Both the position numbers and the translations under genes were made by a program. Positions 48,389 to 60,203 of a stretch of DNA of 64,000 nt are shown piece after piece (the stretch's first letter is position 1; each line of letters opens with the position of its first letter). This DNA is from Paraspadella gotoi. Lineage: Eukaryota > Chaetognatha. Where the stretch lies: contig JBJCIZ010000239.1 of the NCBI GenBank assembly GCA_051294375.1, forward strand, positions 7,200,180 to 7,264,179. The letters run 5' to 3'. The notes beneath the pieces are model-generated. The model saw only the letters and a list, made by a program, of their open reading frames with translations. It did not search any database and was not told the DNA's origin.

Positions 48389-49085
48389 AAGATTAATTAA
48401 CCTTCTGAACTCATTATAAAAAACTGATTGATTGATTTTATGATTTGATTGATCTAGTGATGAAATCAATTATTTTATGATCAATTCGATAAAATTGGCG
48501 GATTTAATTAGCGATAAAATTCCGCTCAGTTTCACGGCCAATTTTCGCGAATCAGTTATATTCGTTTTTCGGCGCATTTTCTTTCAAAATATTTTCAACT
48601 TCCAAAAAAACTAAACGATTTTCGCAATTTCTATTTTTCTCAGTCGCGCGGTTCCCACATTTCGTCCAACGTTTCGTCTTGTCTACCTGGATACCTCATC
48701 AAAGCTCAAGTTTAATTCTTTTTTAATAGGCGTTTTCAACGATTTCTCTTTTGGCTTAATTTTGAAATACAATACTAACCCTAATCAATTTTAGTCGTTT
48801 TTGAAAAATTTTATAACTAGCTTCTAATTTAAAATAACCTTTCATTAATTTTAACCTACGGTATCTGTGAGAAACCGTCTCGCCAACGCGTTTTTTCATG
48901 TCTTACCGCGCCGTATGAGCAATTTTTATTAGAATAAATTTTGCTAGCTCTAATTCTCAAAACCAATTACGCGAAAATTTTTCTTTCGGATTTCTCCCTG
49001 ATTAGGAAGATTAAAAATTGTTTGTCTTGTTCTGTCCGGCGCAGATATTAGTATTTTTTACAGAAATCATTTTAGCTAAGTCAAG
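48389..49085 (+). other. Ty3 copy C 5' leader
   Basis: Non-coding AT-rich leader, mirror of 42053-42755. Confidence 0.6.
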
Positions 49086-50613
49086 ATGGAGCATCTTTTG
49101 GATCTGGAGGCCTCAAGGACGTGGAGCTCGCCGCGGCCTCCACCTCACCTTTCATCGGAGAATCTCAAAGCGACGCCGCAAAGAGGACGCACCCCGCTAC
49201 CCATCATCACCGTCGATGACTCCACCTCCAATCTCATCACCACCACCTTCGCCGGACAGGAAGACGCTTCAAGACGCACACGCGGTGACCAAACCAGGGT
49301 CAAGAGCTTTTCACGCCCCCCGTTCCAACGTCGGCTCCATGAGGACCGCCACAAGATCAATCAAACGCGGCTGATTACGACTTCAATAATATGAGATAAA
49401 ATGATTAAGGATCCTAGGATTAGAAGCAAAACAGGAAAGTTTAATACAATCAGGGCATCCAATAGAATACCTAAACATCCCAGAGTTCAACGCCTGCTAG
49501 CAGCTCATCAGGCACCACAGTCGATGCCACATAGGTCCACAGGCGACCTCAATCAACGTTTGTGCAGTTGCAGGACAGAACCACCCGGACAACGCCGACG
49601 CCTCCTCCACCATGCCTATGGATTGCCAGGACGCCCAGCACAACCGGTCCAAGGACGCTAAGTTTTCCGCCTTTGATGTTGCACATCAGAGCCTGGCTTG
49701 CTGCTTCGAGGCGGAGAATTCTCGCCTCGCTGCAGTACAGACGATCAGCACAAAAAGATTGCACCTTCTTGGTGCGGTACCACAGGGAAAGCATCAGGTC
49801 CCTGCGTCGAGGTTTTTTATAACCGACGACCACCCTGTCTCTGGTGGTTTACCAAAGCCTTGAAAAAGCAGCTAACTGAGCTGTTGGCCGGGAAAAGCCG
49901 GCCAACAAGGCCAGAAGGCTCCTAGTCACCACTCCCTCGACCAGGACGCACGCCTCTCCGCAGTTGTGGCCGCACTGCGCGCGCTGAGGTCAATCCCTGA
50001 CGATCGACCATCTCCTCAACGCGATCCTGGCCGAGAGTCCTCCCGCATGTGGCCGGAAGGCGTAGCCAGCGATGGGACGAGACGCCGCGAAGCGATGCCA
50101 AGAAGCGGGACGCATTTACTCTTGCCCAAGGTGATCTTCAGATCACCTTCAAACCATTCGAACAAATCCGTCAGTCCATGTCGGACACCTCCCAATTCGA
50201 TGAGGGCACTCTTTGAGACCGACCTTTCCGACCTCAGGAGTGCGATGGAGTACTCGCGCCCGACTGCGCGATCGACGCCATCCACCACAGAGATGTGCCT
50301 CCACGCACGTACGCCAGGGCGTGTGTGCCGCGACTTCCGGACGTGGCCAACTACGCCCCAGGACACAGGTTCCGACCTGGGCTACCGAGACAGCGAACAC
50401 AGCAGCGCCTGTTTCCCCCAAAAACAGCAACAGCTCTTACCTTCTCTCGCCCGACCCAGTTTTTCAAACTCTCAACTCCTCTCCTTGATTTCATCAATGG
50501 ACTTTGTTCTAATCATCGGACATTTGGAGACCGAGCCAATCAAATGCTGACCCAGGATGCAAACAGGGAAACGCCGAGCCAGCAGCCGGGAGGCAGTAAA
50601 CGCCGCTGCTGGT
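49086..50613 (+). pseudogene. Ty3 copy C gag, frame-disrupted
   Basis: Starts MEHLLDLEAS, as in copy A, but the frame breaks after about 100 codons. Later pieces recover the Gag core (FDVAHQSLAC at about 49670-49700) and the Gln/Asn-rich end QQPGGSKRRCW at 50613. The contrast with the 278-codon open gag of copy A shows that this copy is noisier. Confidence 0.7.
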
Positions 50614-53600
50614 AGCTACAGAACCCTTACGGCACGTGTACGACAACAACAACAAACTTTGACATGGCTTGTGGGACGGTTGGGTGTGGCAGCGTCACTT
50701 TGATGGCGCCTCGCCATTCAGAAAAGCTCCGCAGTGGCTCCGTGCCTCAACTTCATGCTGCAAACGGGTCTCCAATCTCTTCCTACGGCCACTAAACAAA
50801 TCACTATCAGGACTAGGAAGACCGCAACCATACGTCACTAACAACCGTACTCGCCGACGTTACGACCCCTTATTCTTGGAGCTGATTTCTGATGGAGCAT
50901 CATTTAGCCGCTGACCACAAGCTCTGGCCTACTCCGTTGATCTTTTTTTGATGATTTTCAACAATCGCAGGCAAATCTTACCTGGACAAGGCCTTCAGAG
51001 TCAATTACAGTCAATAATGCCTATTTCAAATTGAATGACGAAGCCCAGACTCACACAACTCCAGATTATGACCCTTGAAGACCAAGACGGTGATAGAACA
51101 CCACATGCACAACGAGGGTGCCGCCCTGTCCACTCCCAAGCACGCCGACTTGCACCTGACAAACTCAAATCAGCCAAAGAAGAATTGCAAAAATGGAGAA
51201 CTGGCAATCATACGGAAGAGCAAGAGTGCTTGGCATCACCACTTACATGTGAGTTAAAAAACCTGACGGCTCACTTAAACATTTGCGGCCGACTACAGGC
51301 GCCTCAACGCAGTCACAAAAGACAACCGCATAACCCCATCAAAAATTTGATGGATTTCAACGCACATGTCGCAGGCAAAACAATTTTTTCGAAAGTTAGA
51401 CCTTTGTAAGGCTACCATCAAGTACCGTGTAGCCAGAGAGGAATATTTGCAAGACAGCCGTCATCACTCCCTTTGCTTCGTGTGGGAATTCCCGTTCACC
51501 CCATTGTCTCAAGAATGCAGGGCCTGATTTTCAAAGGAATGATGGACGAAGCCCTCAAAGATGCTAACCACACATCTTTGTATATCTAGATGACATCCTG
51601 GTCGCCTCAAGGCAACGAGGGAAGAACACATGCAAATCTCACACTACTGTTCGACACCCTGCAAGCAAATGGTTTAGTAGTGAAACAGGGCAAAATGGGG
51701 TACTGCGCGTACCATTCAACTCGATCTCGGTTACCAGGTAGACGCAACAGGCGTCAGGCCATTGGACACAAAAGATCGAACACATCAAACAATTCCCACA
51801 GCCAAACATCAGTCAAAGAGGTCCAAAGTACTTGGGGCATGCTCAACTGACTACCGGCGTTTCATTCCACACATCGCCGAAGTCCTTACACCATATATAC
51901 CAAGCCTTAAAAGGCAACCCCGAGTCCTCAAATGGAACCATTGAGTGACTCGAGCCTTCAAAACAAAGTCGAAAGAAGCTCTGGCAAACGCAACTATGCT
52001 TGTCACCCTGCTGGATGGGGCACCTCTGGCCCTAGACCATCATGCGTTCACTGAAACGCCATTGCGGGCGTCCTGGAGCAGAAGATTGGTGGTCAATGGC
52101 CGCAACCCTTAGGCTTTTTCTCAGCCCCGCTAGCTGTCAGAACCAGACAAAATGGCCACCTTCGACCGGGAACTCCTTGCCGCACACCGCTCAGTCCGGC
52201 ACTTCAGCGGCCCTTCCTGGAAGGCGGTTACTTCGTTCATGTTCTCTGACCAGAACAGCCTATTCCCGCCATACGCAAGAAATCTGAGCCACACTCAATG
52301 CGTTCAAACATATAATTATCTGCCATCTCGAATACACAACAGACAATCCGATACATCGAGGGCAGGCACGTCGGTAGCGGACACACTATCAAGAATCATC
52401 AGCCCAGCAAGCAGGGCCAAACCTGAAGGATCAAATCAGGACCTTCAGAAATCCCTCGTTTGTCGCCAAACGTCAACGCAGTGTCCCCCAAGGCGTCGAT
52501 TTTGCCGCTTTAGCGGCGACCAAAGTTCCGACGAGGAGATCCAGCGACTCCTGGGGACGCCCACACCAGCCTGCGATTCAAGATAGTTCGACCTTGAACG
52601 ACTTTGACATTCATCTGCGATGTCAGTCAGGAAGCGGCGCGCCCCTTGGTTCCCCACAACTGGCCGCCGTCGAGTTTATGATGCCATCACAAAACCTCGC
52701 TCACCCGGAGCATCAAAAGCACAAAAAAAGCTGGTAACAAGAGGATTTGTTTGGCCAAAAGCCGCGTCAGACGTGGCAAAATTGGGCTCAGGCCTGCCTT
52801 GACTGCCAGGCGCAGCAAGGTTACAACGACACACCCAGGCTCCCACTACACTTTCGAAGCACCATCGAGCGATTCGAAACCACGTTCACATTGACTTGGT
52901 GGGTCCCTTGCCCACTTCAGACGGTTACACGTACCTTTTAAACTGGTAGACCGTTTTTTCTCGTTGGCCTTGAAGCATATCCCCTTCGGAATCTCCGCAG
53001 TAACCGTAGCAACAGCCTTCCTTCAGAACTGGATCGCCAGATTCGGATGTACCAGTCACAGGTCACTTCGACCGGTGGGAACACAATTCACTTCTTGAAT
53101 TGTGGCATCAGCTGAGCCAAAGCTATAGGCTACCAACTCAAACACCACCACAGCTTACCACCCGCAGGCGAACGGGATGGTCGAAACGGTTTTCACCATG
53201 TACCATGAAGGCAATCATTGAAACGCGTGTGATGCGTTCCGGCGCAAAATGGTTCAATCAACTACCCGGGTCTTATTAGGACTCAGGTCTGCCACCAAAA
53301 GAAGACCTACAAGCATCACCAGCCAGAACCTTGTATTCGGAGATACAATAGCAAATCCCAGGCAACTGGTAATAGGTACACAGCCACAAGAGCAAATGCC
53401 CAAAATGAGCTGCAAAACTTGAGACACGACGTTGCATTGTTTGAGACCAGTAGTCCTAATTGGCACTCAAACCCACCTGTTCATCTCCTCACAGTCTTGC
53501 CTCAGCAAACTGGGTTTTTGTGCTCCGTGGGCCACAAGTGTCACTCGCTAGCTACGCCCTACTTTGGGCCCTTACAAAGTAGTCTCAAGAGATGACAATA

Positions 53601-54036
53601 CCTTCACAGTGGACATCCCATGGCGAGGACAACGAGAAGGATCTCCCCCCATCGACTAGATCAAGCCACAAACAACAAGAAACCGGATGTCAACCAACAC
53701 ACTCCAGCAGCCCCAAGAAGAGGATGGACTACCAGCAGCAAACAGGCGAGTCGCCTAGGGGGGAAGGTCTCAAACAAAATAATAGAACAAGAGTCAGCCC
53801 AAGCGGCCGACTCCACTCATTCCCAACATTTTATATCCTTCAGGCGACTCAACCTCAACAGCAACAGTCAAAACAAGAAACCTTCACAGCAACAGCAACG
53901 GCCACCACGGACAAACAATCCACTCGACAACCAAACACGAATTCCAACCTCAGAGACAAGCACGGTGCAAGACAATACCATCGTCTGGGTTCTGAAGGAC
54001 AGATATATATTGTATTTTAGATGTTTAAGCATCTAA
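50614..54036 (+). pseudogene. Ty3 copy C pol, frame-disrupted
   Basis: Protease region 50640-50915, RT with an intact YLDDILVAS at 51583-51609, RNase H near 52020-52240 (RPGAEDWW, ELLAAH), integrase 52620-53500 with YHP and ANGMVET phrases near 53155-53190, then a Gln/Thr/Asn-rich tail to 54036. The order and motifs are those of Ty3/gypsy Pol. Numerous frameshifts prevent a continuous polyprotein. Confidence 0.8.
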
Positions 54037-54507
54037 CTATCAGTCATTCGCGATTATCCGCTATTTGTTAGATAACCGGTTATCAGCACTATCACCCAAT
54101 CATCACCAGTTGGTCACTGTTACGATTAATCAACAACTGCCTAACAGCAAGTAATCATCAACAGTGATTTTCACCATTTAACCAAGCTTGCTAACAGCAA
54201 GCAATCATCATAACATCTTTGACAAACAAATCATTTTTCCTATCCCCTACTCCTTTTTTGTAAAATTTCTTCCCAAACAATTTTTTTTTTTTTTTGGGAA
54301 GCAGATATATGTAAATAATTGTTAGAAGACAACCCCTTTTTGTGGGTCCCCCAATTGTTTCTCCTAGAACCTTATTGTTTTGCCCAAATATTCCCCCAAG
54401 GAGCAAACAATATTGTAAAGTACTTTGTTCTTAAACTAGTAGTACAAGTGCACCTCAAGTGTAAATAGGGTCAGTTTCGACCCTAAGGGTCCGAAACTGA
54501 GGGGGGA

Positions 54508-54779
54508 TGAGGCGACTACCACCGGTCTCTCTCTAAACCCTTCCTCTCTTCTCTTTCTCGAGCCGGTCTATTCCAACACGGTTCACCTTTGCCCTAGGCT
54601 TTGCAATGACCTTAGATTGACGGACACAGTAATAGCGGCCGAGGCGACCGTAGTACAGTTGAGTCCGGGCGATTGATAAAAGTGGATCAGGAGGAGAGCT
54701 CGTCTCACTTCTTCTCTACTTCTCCTACATCGTCACAAATCTTCACCTTTTTTCCTACCCTTTATTTTCGCTTCTTACA
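54508..54779 (+). repeat. Ty3 copy C 3' LTR
   Basis: 272 bases from TGAGGCGACT to CTTCTTACA, followed by target duplication ACAG (54780-54783) and host intron leading to the exon acceptor at 54860. Confidence 0.85.
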
Positions 54780-54860
54780 ACAGATAAAAGAGGATAATAA
54801 TGCCAAAAATTAATTTGTGCAGTTTAAATTATCTAATAGTTTGTGAAATGAAAAAATTAG

Positions 54861-55052
54861 CCTGTATAGCTACAACCAATGCCACACGAACTTGGCAGCG
54901 AAATAATGTGGTATTCTACGAAGCCAGTGGAGGGACGTGAATTTCACGTTTGGGTTGGACGTGACGGTCGGATCTTTACTTTTTCGGGGGAAAATCTCAG
55001 AGATGGTGAAAGAAAAATCGATGTCGTTATTTCCTGTGGAGAGTTTCAGGAT
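54861..55052 (+). pseudogene. Mirror copy of the kelch internal exon
   Basis: Reverse copy of 35990-36171 with the same splice borders (AAAAATTAG, GTGAGTTAA). Added and lost bases turn GWSDGRDLYFFGG into VGRDGRIFTFSG and shift the end. The differences are single-base indels at short runs, not codon-level divergence. Confidence 0.7.
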
Positions 55053-57054
55053 GTGAGTTAAGATATATTTAATTAAATATAATTGATAAATTTTCTAGAT
55101 AAAATAAATGCCGTTGCTACAGTAAATCCCAGTATACATCATAAACGTTCGTCGCCACAGTATATTTTCTTAAATTATATTTTGTTTTATATTTTATTTT
55201 ATATGTATATGTTATGGTGACTAAAAATCCACCAACCGTTCCATCAGCGGTCATTGGTGCCGGAGGCAAGTCATTCTATATTTTTTCCAAGCTCTCCAAA
55301 CTCCAGCTCCAGCTGCCAATTAAAAAATTTTGAGACAGCTCAGCTCCAGATTCCCGCCTCCCAGCTCCGACTTTAAAGTTTAATGTTAATGTTGCTTGTA
55401 TTTAAATCAGTACTAATTTTATTAATTACTTATTTATAAACTTATTTATTTTCTTCTATTTAAATAAATAATAAAATTATTAATTCATGTATTGAAATCA
55501 TTAGATAATAATGATTTATTAAATATTTATGTATTTTTTAATATTTTAATGTATGAGGATCACGATTTGTACCTTAAATGTAGACAATGAGTTTATAAGA
55601 AACTATAAAAGGTAAAAGATAAACATTTAATGCCCACATAATTAATAGTTTATATGAAATAACATTTTATCTAAAAATTTACCTTTTACATTTTAAAATA
55701 TTTGATTATTTATCAGGATTTTACTATCTAGTTTAAGGCCTCAGTATTATTATGTGTTATCTGCATTGAATTTGTGTCATGTGATCACCTTGGAACGGTG
55801 ATGAATAAATAGTTATTTTAGGTATTGCTCCTCCCCCTATTACAGTGTAAGTAAAAACTATCTTAATTAATGGTCACTGTCATTCAATAGAATTTTCCTT
55901 CATATTTGAAAAAAGAAAATTTCTTGGAGCTGGAGTTGGACTGTTTTTTGCCCGCCCCGACTCCAGCTCCAAGCTCCGGCCTAGCTAAAATCTCAGCTCC
56001 AGCTCCAAGCTCCCGCTCCGGTAAGAAAATAAATCAGCTCCAGCCCGGCCAAATATGCCAGCTCCGGCAGCTCCGACTCTAGCTCCAGCTCCAGCCTCCA
56101 CATATTTAACGGTTCTGTCCAATTATCACTGTCTCTTCATTGGTGAACCCGACTCCGAACAACAACAGCAACAACAACACTTTCAGGCGACATGGCCTCA
56201 ACCTGGCGATGCACTTTCCGCCAACAACACATTCCAGGCGACATGCTCAACTTGTGATGAACTTTCCACCAACAACAAAAAACACACTGAAGAGAACACC
56301 AACAGACTTCTTCCCTACGGCAGGGGGGATTGTAAGTGGACTAAAAAATCCCAACCAACCGTTCATCAGCTGTCCATTGGCCAGAGGCAAGTCATTCGGC
56401 CTCCCAACCCAAAGGTCGGGGTTCTAGCCCGTGCATGCCTAGCAGATTAAGAGGAACGGGGGCCTAGGGTTCCGTTAACCGTTAATTTTTAAGGAAACTT
56501 TGCTTAACCGTTAAAACTAAACGTTTTTAACGCGTCTACCGTTAAAATCGGTTAATTTTATAATTTAACTTTTTAAATTTAAAATATTAATATTTAAACT
56601 AATTAAATATTTTAATTGTATTTTCTCCTTAACTCCGGCTTCCTGAAATCGGTTCTTTATCTTCTATTTCAGATGGATGAGGTACACATTATTAGTTGAT
56701 AAATGAGGACAATTGGTTGAGAAAACTATCTTGAATCTACCCAGTCAGCTTATTCAATAAAACATTATAATAAATCTTTCTTTTGACTCATAGCATAATA
56801 AAAAATATGAAAAAAGACAATTGAATAAAAAGCACCAATGTAATCTAATTCTGTATTTTTTTGTTTTCTCTTTCTCTCTTTCTCTTTCTTTTTTCGCTTT
56901 CACTTTTTCTCTTCCTTCATTATTTTTATGTTGTATAGTTTCTTGAAAGCATTTTGTTCTGTGGCTTAGTCTTTCATAAACCATGACTATAAAATATAAT
57001 ATGAATATTGTTTAGGACTTTCTTTGCGTTTGCTTTTAATATAAGTAAAAGCAA
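55053..57054. other. Right-arm intron: mirror of GGAGCT, SINE-like and AACGGTTAA repeats
   Basis: Mirrors 34033-35989: partial SINE-like 55216-55275, AGCTCC arrays 55287-55372 and 55918-56100, SINE-like 56325-56450, TTAACCGTT motifs 56470-56560. The 131-codon plus frame at 56055-56450 is a translation of these repeats. Confidence 0.7.
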
Positions 57055-57197
57055 AGTTTCTAGTGTTACAACCAACGGGTTTTATTAAAAAAACGACATG
57101 TTCGACTCTCACGACGCTGATTTAGACTCGGAAAAACTAGAGTCGAAACATGTCCGTTTTTTGAAGAAAATCCGTTGTTTGTAAACAAATAAACTTT
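57055..57197. mobile_element. Mirror copy of the short hammerhead fold-back
   Basis: Reverse copy of 33880-34032. The hammerhead-like core is at 57117-57155 on plus: CTGATTTA, GACTC/GAGTC stem II, GAAAC, ATGTCC. Confidence 0.65.
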
Positions 57198-57385
57198 GTT
57201 TCCTCTTATTATGAATAATCAATTTATTAATTGAAATGGTTGAATGAATCGATTGATCAAAAGAGTCATTAATAATAAATATTTTGCAATTTTATAAAAA
57301 GTAAAGATTAGTTTTAGTTACCTTAATGTTTTAATGTTGAATGTCTTATTTTTTAAATGTTTTCTAATATTAGAGAGAGCAAGAA

Positions 57386-57962
57386 TGTACGAACACTGCC
57401 GTGTGCTCGTGTAGCCGCCTTCCGCTTCGCCGCCGTTCGTGCTGTTGTACGGAGGACCCGACCTCCTTCTACGTCCCCGCTGCACGTCTCCGGAATGGCG
57501 TGGCCGCGTCCAGCGCGTTGCGCGTGCACCGAAAAACGTCGGCTCGCCGTGATGGAAGGAGTAAATCGGGAGGCTATCGTCACCAAGTGTGCCGATGTGG
57601 TGCGGCATGAGTCCGTCCACAGTCTATGGATCGGGAAGCCTAAAATCTGACCACAAGTTACGTCAACGAGTCTCTTGGAGTCGTGGTCTCGTCGTAGCGC
57701 ATGGCCGTGGCATCACTGTCTGTGAACGGTATCAAAAAGGTTGACGGATTGGTGACATGAGGGGCGTCCAAACTCGTAAAAGGCAGTTTTGCGTGACGGG
57801 CGCGAAAAGGCCTAAGTATCTACATGGGCCTAGTATATCTGGTAAGAAAAAGAAAAGAGGAAGTGAAATCTCCTAAAAAAAGAAAAGAGACATCTATCGC
57901 AAAACGGTAATAACAAAGGGCAAACAAAATAAATGGGGGGAAAAGGCGGGCATATCTCTACA
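57386..57962 (-). repeat. Mirror copy of the BEL 3' LTR
   Basis: Reverse copy of 33121-33690, with the AAGAA target-duplication side directly before it at 57381-57385. Confidence 0.85.
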
Positions 57963-58634
57963 CCCCCACCTCAGCGCTCCAATCAGAGCGGTGGAATAAC
58001 TCCAACAAAAACCCATCTGAATCTAAGGGGCAATGCAAAGTTATGGCCTAGAGGAAGAGAAAAGATCAGGAAAGAAGAAGAAGAAGGATCAAGATAGATG
58101 GAAGAAGAGGAATTAAGATCAGGAAAAAGAAAAAAATAAATAAAGTGTACGCAAATAAATGAAAAAAATGAGAAAGGGGAGAGGAAGAAAATATTGTTTA
58201 TCCGTGTTGTTTTCAATGCCTGTCAAAAAACTGTTACTTTCTTTTTACTGTTATGTGCATTGAATCTTTTCTAACGTTGAATGTCACAATCAATATCAAA
58301 AGTAAGTAAATTATTTTTTGCAATGTGTTACACAATGAATTTTAAAACCATGTCACGAGATCTAGAAATAAATTTTCTTTTGAGCGTACGCGTCAAATTT
58401 CTTAACAGAACGATCAGCTTTGAGCAACAAAAAAAAAAAAACAAACTAATTTCTTAAATGGGAAAAATCGAACGTTACAAGATTTTTTGTCGGAATAAAG
58501 AAATTGTGTGATCTGGACGAAGACTAAACGTCGATAAGATACGATAAGCTAATAGATCAAAACGGAAAAGGAACAAAACTTTTAAACGAGTCTATAATGT
58601 GATAGCGTCCATGGGATAACTTCCAGTTTCTTGG
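57963..58634 (-). other. Mirror of BEL internal non-coding sequence
   Basis: Reverse copy of 32622-33120, without coding motifs. Confidence 0.7.
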
Positions 58635-59619
58635 CTATGAACGCGCCCCGACAGACATCAGCTTCAATGGTTCTTTCTGACGAGCGCCAGGCCGCTCATG
58701 GCCCGCCGTAAGTCGGCGGGGCGCGGACTTCGGCGCCTCGTCTCTTTCAGAGATTCGTGGGATTGGTTCTCGTCTTTGCCTGAAAATGGTTATCTCCGCC
58801 GAATATCTCCGCATCGCAGTGGACAGGAAGGAGCTGAGGGGGGGGCGCACAAGGGGGGGGTTTTTTCGGTGACCAAGAAAGATTTTGTCGTCTGGTTTGG
58901 CCGCCCAGATGTTGTCGACAAAGTTGTTGACGCATGTTGTTTGTGAGATTGCAATATTCACTGTTTTTGTTTTACGGAAATGGTCGCAAAACCGAAATCT
59001 TTCACCATCTTTTGCATCGACTTGTATAAACGAAAGTCGTCGAGTAATCAACATTATATTTATTACAATTGGTAAATCTTTTAACAAACTCGGTGTCATG
59101 CGTGCGCAATCCACGTCATCGCCGCTTTCCCATCTCTGGTCCGATCAAAGTCCAGCCCGAAACATCGTATTGAATGGCTACGGCTGGTCCTCCGCGAACC
59201 TGTCGAACCTCTCCATCAATCCAAGTGTAGCGTAGTTTGCCGGGAGGAGCACTGCCACCATCTTTGTCAGGGACGTTGGGAACTTACCCCCTTGAGATGA
59301 GGCTTGTCGACCACATCTGCATCATTTGGGGGGAGTCATCCATCGAAGTCAGTAAACATCCCACAATCCTTCCTGATAGAAAGAGAAAAAGTCCATTAAG
59401 TAGGTTCAATATTAAATCAGCAACTTTCTTGTCTCAATAACATCACTATCTAAAGTTCGAATCCATTTTTACATCATTGCAAATTATACTTAGATCGTTC
59501 GGCATGTTTTTTCAATACGCAGCGATTACAGCCACTATCGAATTCATTGCATAAGTCGTGCATTTGCGTCCGTTCATCTCGACCGACACGACTGGCACGA
59601 CAGGACGAATCCTCTCTCC
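58635..59619 (-). pseudogene. Mirror copy of the BEL protease, frame-disrupted
   Basis: On minus the active-site phrase DSGCNRCVLK is present near 59540-59510, but the frame is broken several times before and after. The left-arm version at 31531-32322 is open for 263 codons. It ends at the 25-N gap. Confidence 0.75.
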
Positions 59620-59644
59620 NNNNNNNNNNNNNNNNNNNNNNNNN
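59620..59644. other. Assembly gap (25 N) at the end of the inverted duplication
   Basis: Palindrome homology stops exactly here; sequence on the other side has no counterpart left of 31508. Confidence 0.95.
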
Positions 59645-59856
59645 ATGAATCAATCCGTTGATGATGAAGACCAGATGTCCAAAGTGAGATCCAGGCCATT
59701 TTGGAACAGAATCGTCCTCATTGAATTTAGTCATAGGACAAGAAATTCGCTCGACGTTCAATTTAGATTGAATCTTGGAAAGATTAGGAAACGATTCCAT
59801 TTCCGCGGACATCGCCCGAGTCTCCGATCCGATTTGCTTTTGGTGGCTTGATTCTC
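59645..59856 (-). CDS. Kelch-like protein, upstream exon
   Basis: The minus-strand acceptor ATCGTCGCAG ends at 59857. The exon starts in the frame GA GAA TCA and reads GESSHQKQIGSETRAMSAEM, then SFPNLSKIQSKLNVERISC and KWPGSHFGHLVFIING before the gap. SHFGHLVFIING has the form of a kelch strand leading into Gly-Gly. Its starting phase matches the donor at 60203 of the exon upstream. It lies in the same orientation as the kelch exons at 47.8, 36 and 25 kb and is probably the same gene. Confidence 0.6.
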
Positions 59857-60203
59857 CTGCGACGATAAAAGTGACAAATTTTAAAATCGCTTTTTATTAG
59901 AATACAGAGAAACCTTATTAATACTATATCACTTCATTGACAGGGAAGTCAAGCACTCTAGGTGTTAATTAAGTACACTTTAAGTATACTTAAGTATACT
60001 TTAAAAGAGTTGATTAAAAGCTTATCTAGGGTCTCGTTATGTATTATTATCATGTTTACCACACATACTAATAACAGATAATAAACCATACTACATTGTA
60101 CAAAGTACAGTTTATCTTATTGAGATGGTAATCTGGTACATATATCTTATTTATATCTTATTTTTTGAAAGAATAAAATAGAAGTATTTAACAATAAAAT
60201 TAC
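59857..60203 (-). other. Intron between the two 5' exons
   Basis: AT-rich, bounded on minus by a GGTAATTTT donor (60203) and a TCGTCGCAG acceptor (59857), with phase-1 borders on both sides. Confidence 0.6.

Larger units (their letters stand above)
48097..54779 (+). mobile_element. Ty3/gypsy LTR retrotransposon, copy C (complete, 6.7 kb)
   Basis: 5' LTR 48097-48372, likely primer-binding site at 48375-48388, leader, gag from 49086, protease/RT/RNase H/integrase, polypurine GGGGGGA at 54501-54507, 3' LTR 54508-54779. ACAG follows the 3' LTR and precedes the 5' LTR, where the first two LTR bases are missing. This is the only copy complete from LTR to LTR, but it lies in the arm suspected to be an artefact. 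49681-54508 is exactly mirrored by copy B. Confidence 0.85.
47949..59619 (-). repeat. Right arm of the giant inverted duplication
   Basis: Reverse complement of 31508-47868 apart from the extra Ty3 fragment there. It differs mostly by single-base indels and homopolymer length, and ends at a 25-N gap. Its exon and protease frames are more broken than those of the left arm. Confidence 0.9.

Noticed and set aside
36247-54779. Retrovirus-like envelope gene in the Ty3 element
   Set aside because: The region after integrase is a Gln/Asn-rich tail and non-coding sequence. No signal peptide or membrane-anchored frame is visible.
56055-56450. 131-codon plus frame in the right arm
   Set aside because: It translates AGCTCC hexanucleotide and SINE-like repeats.
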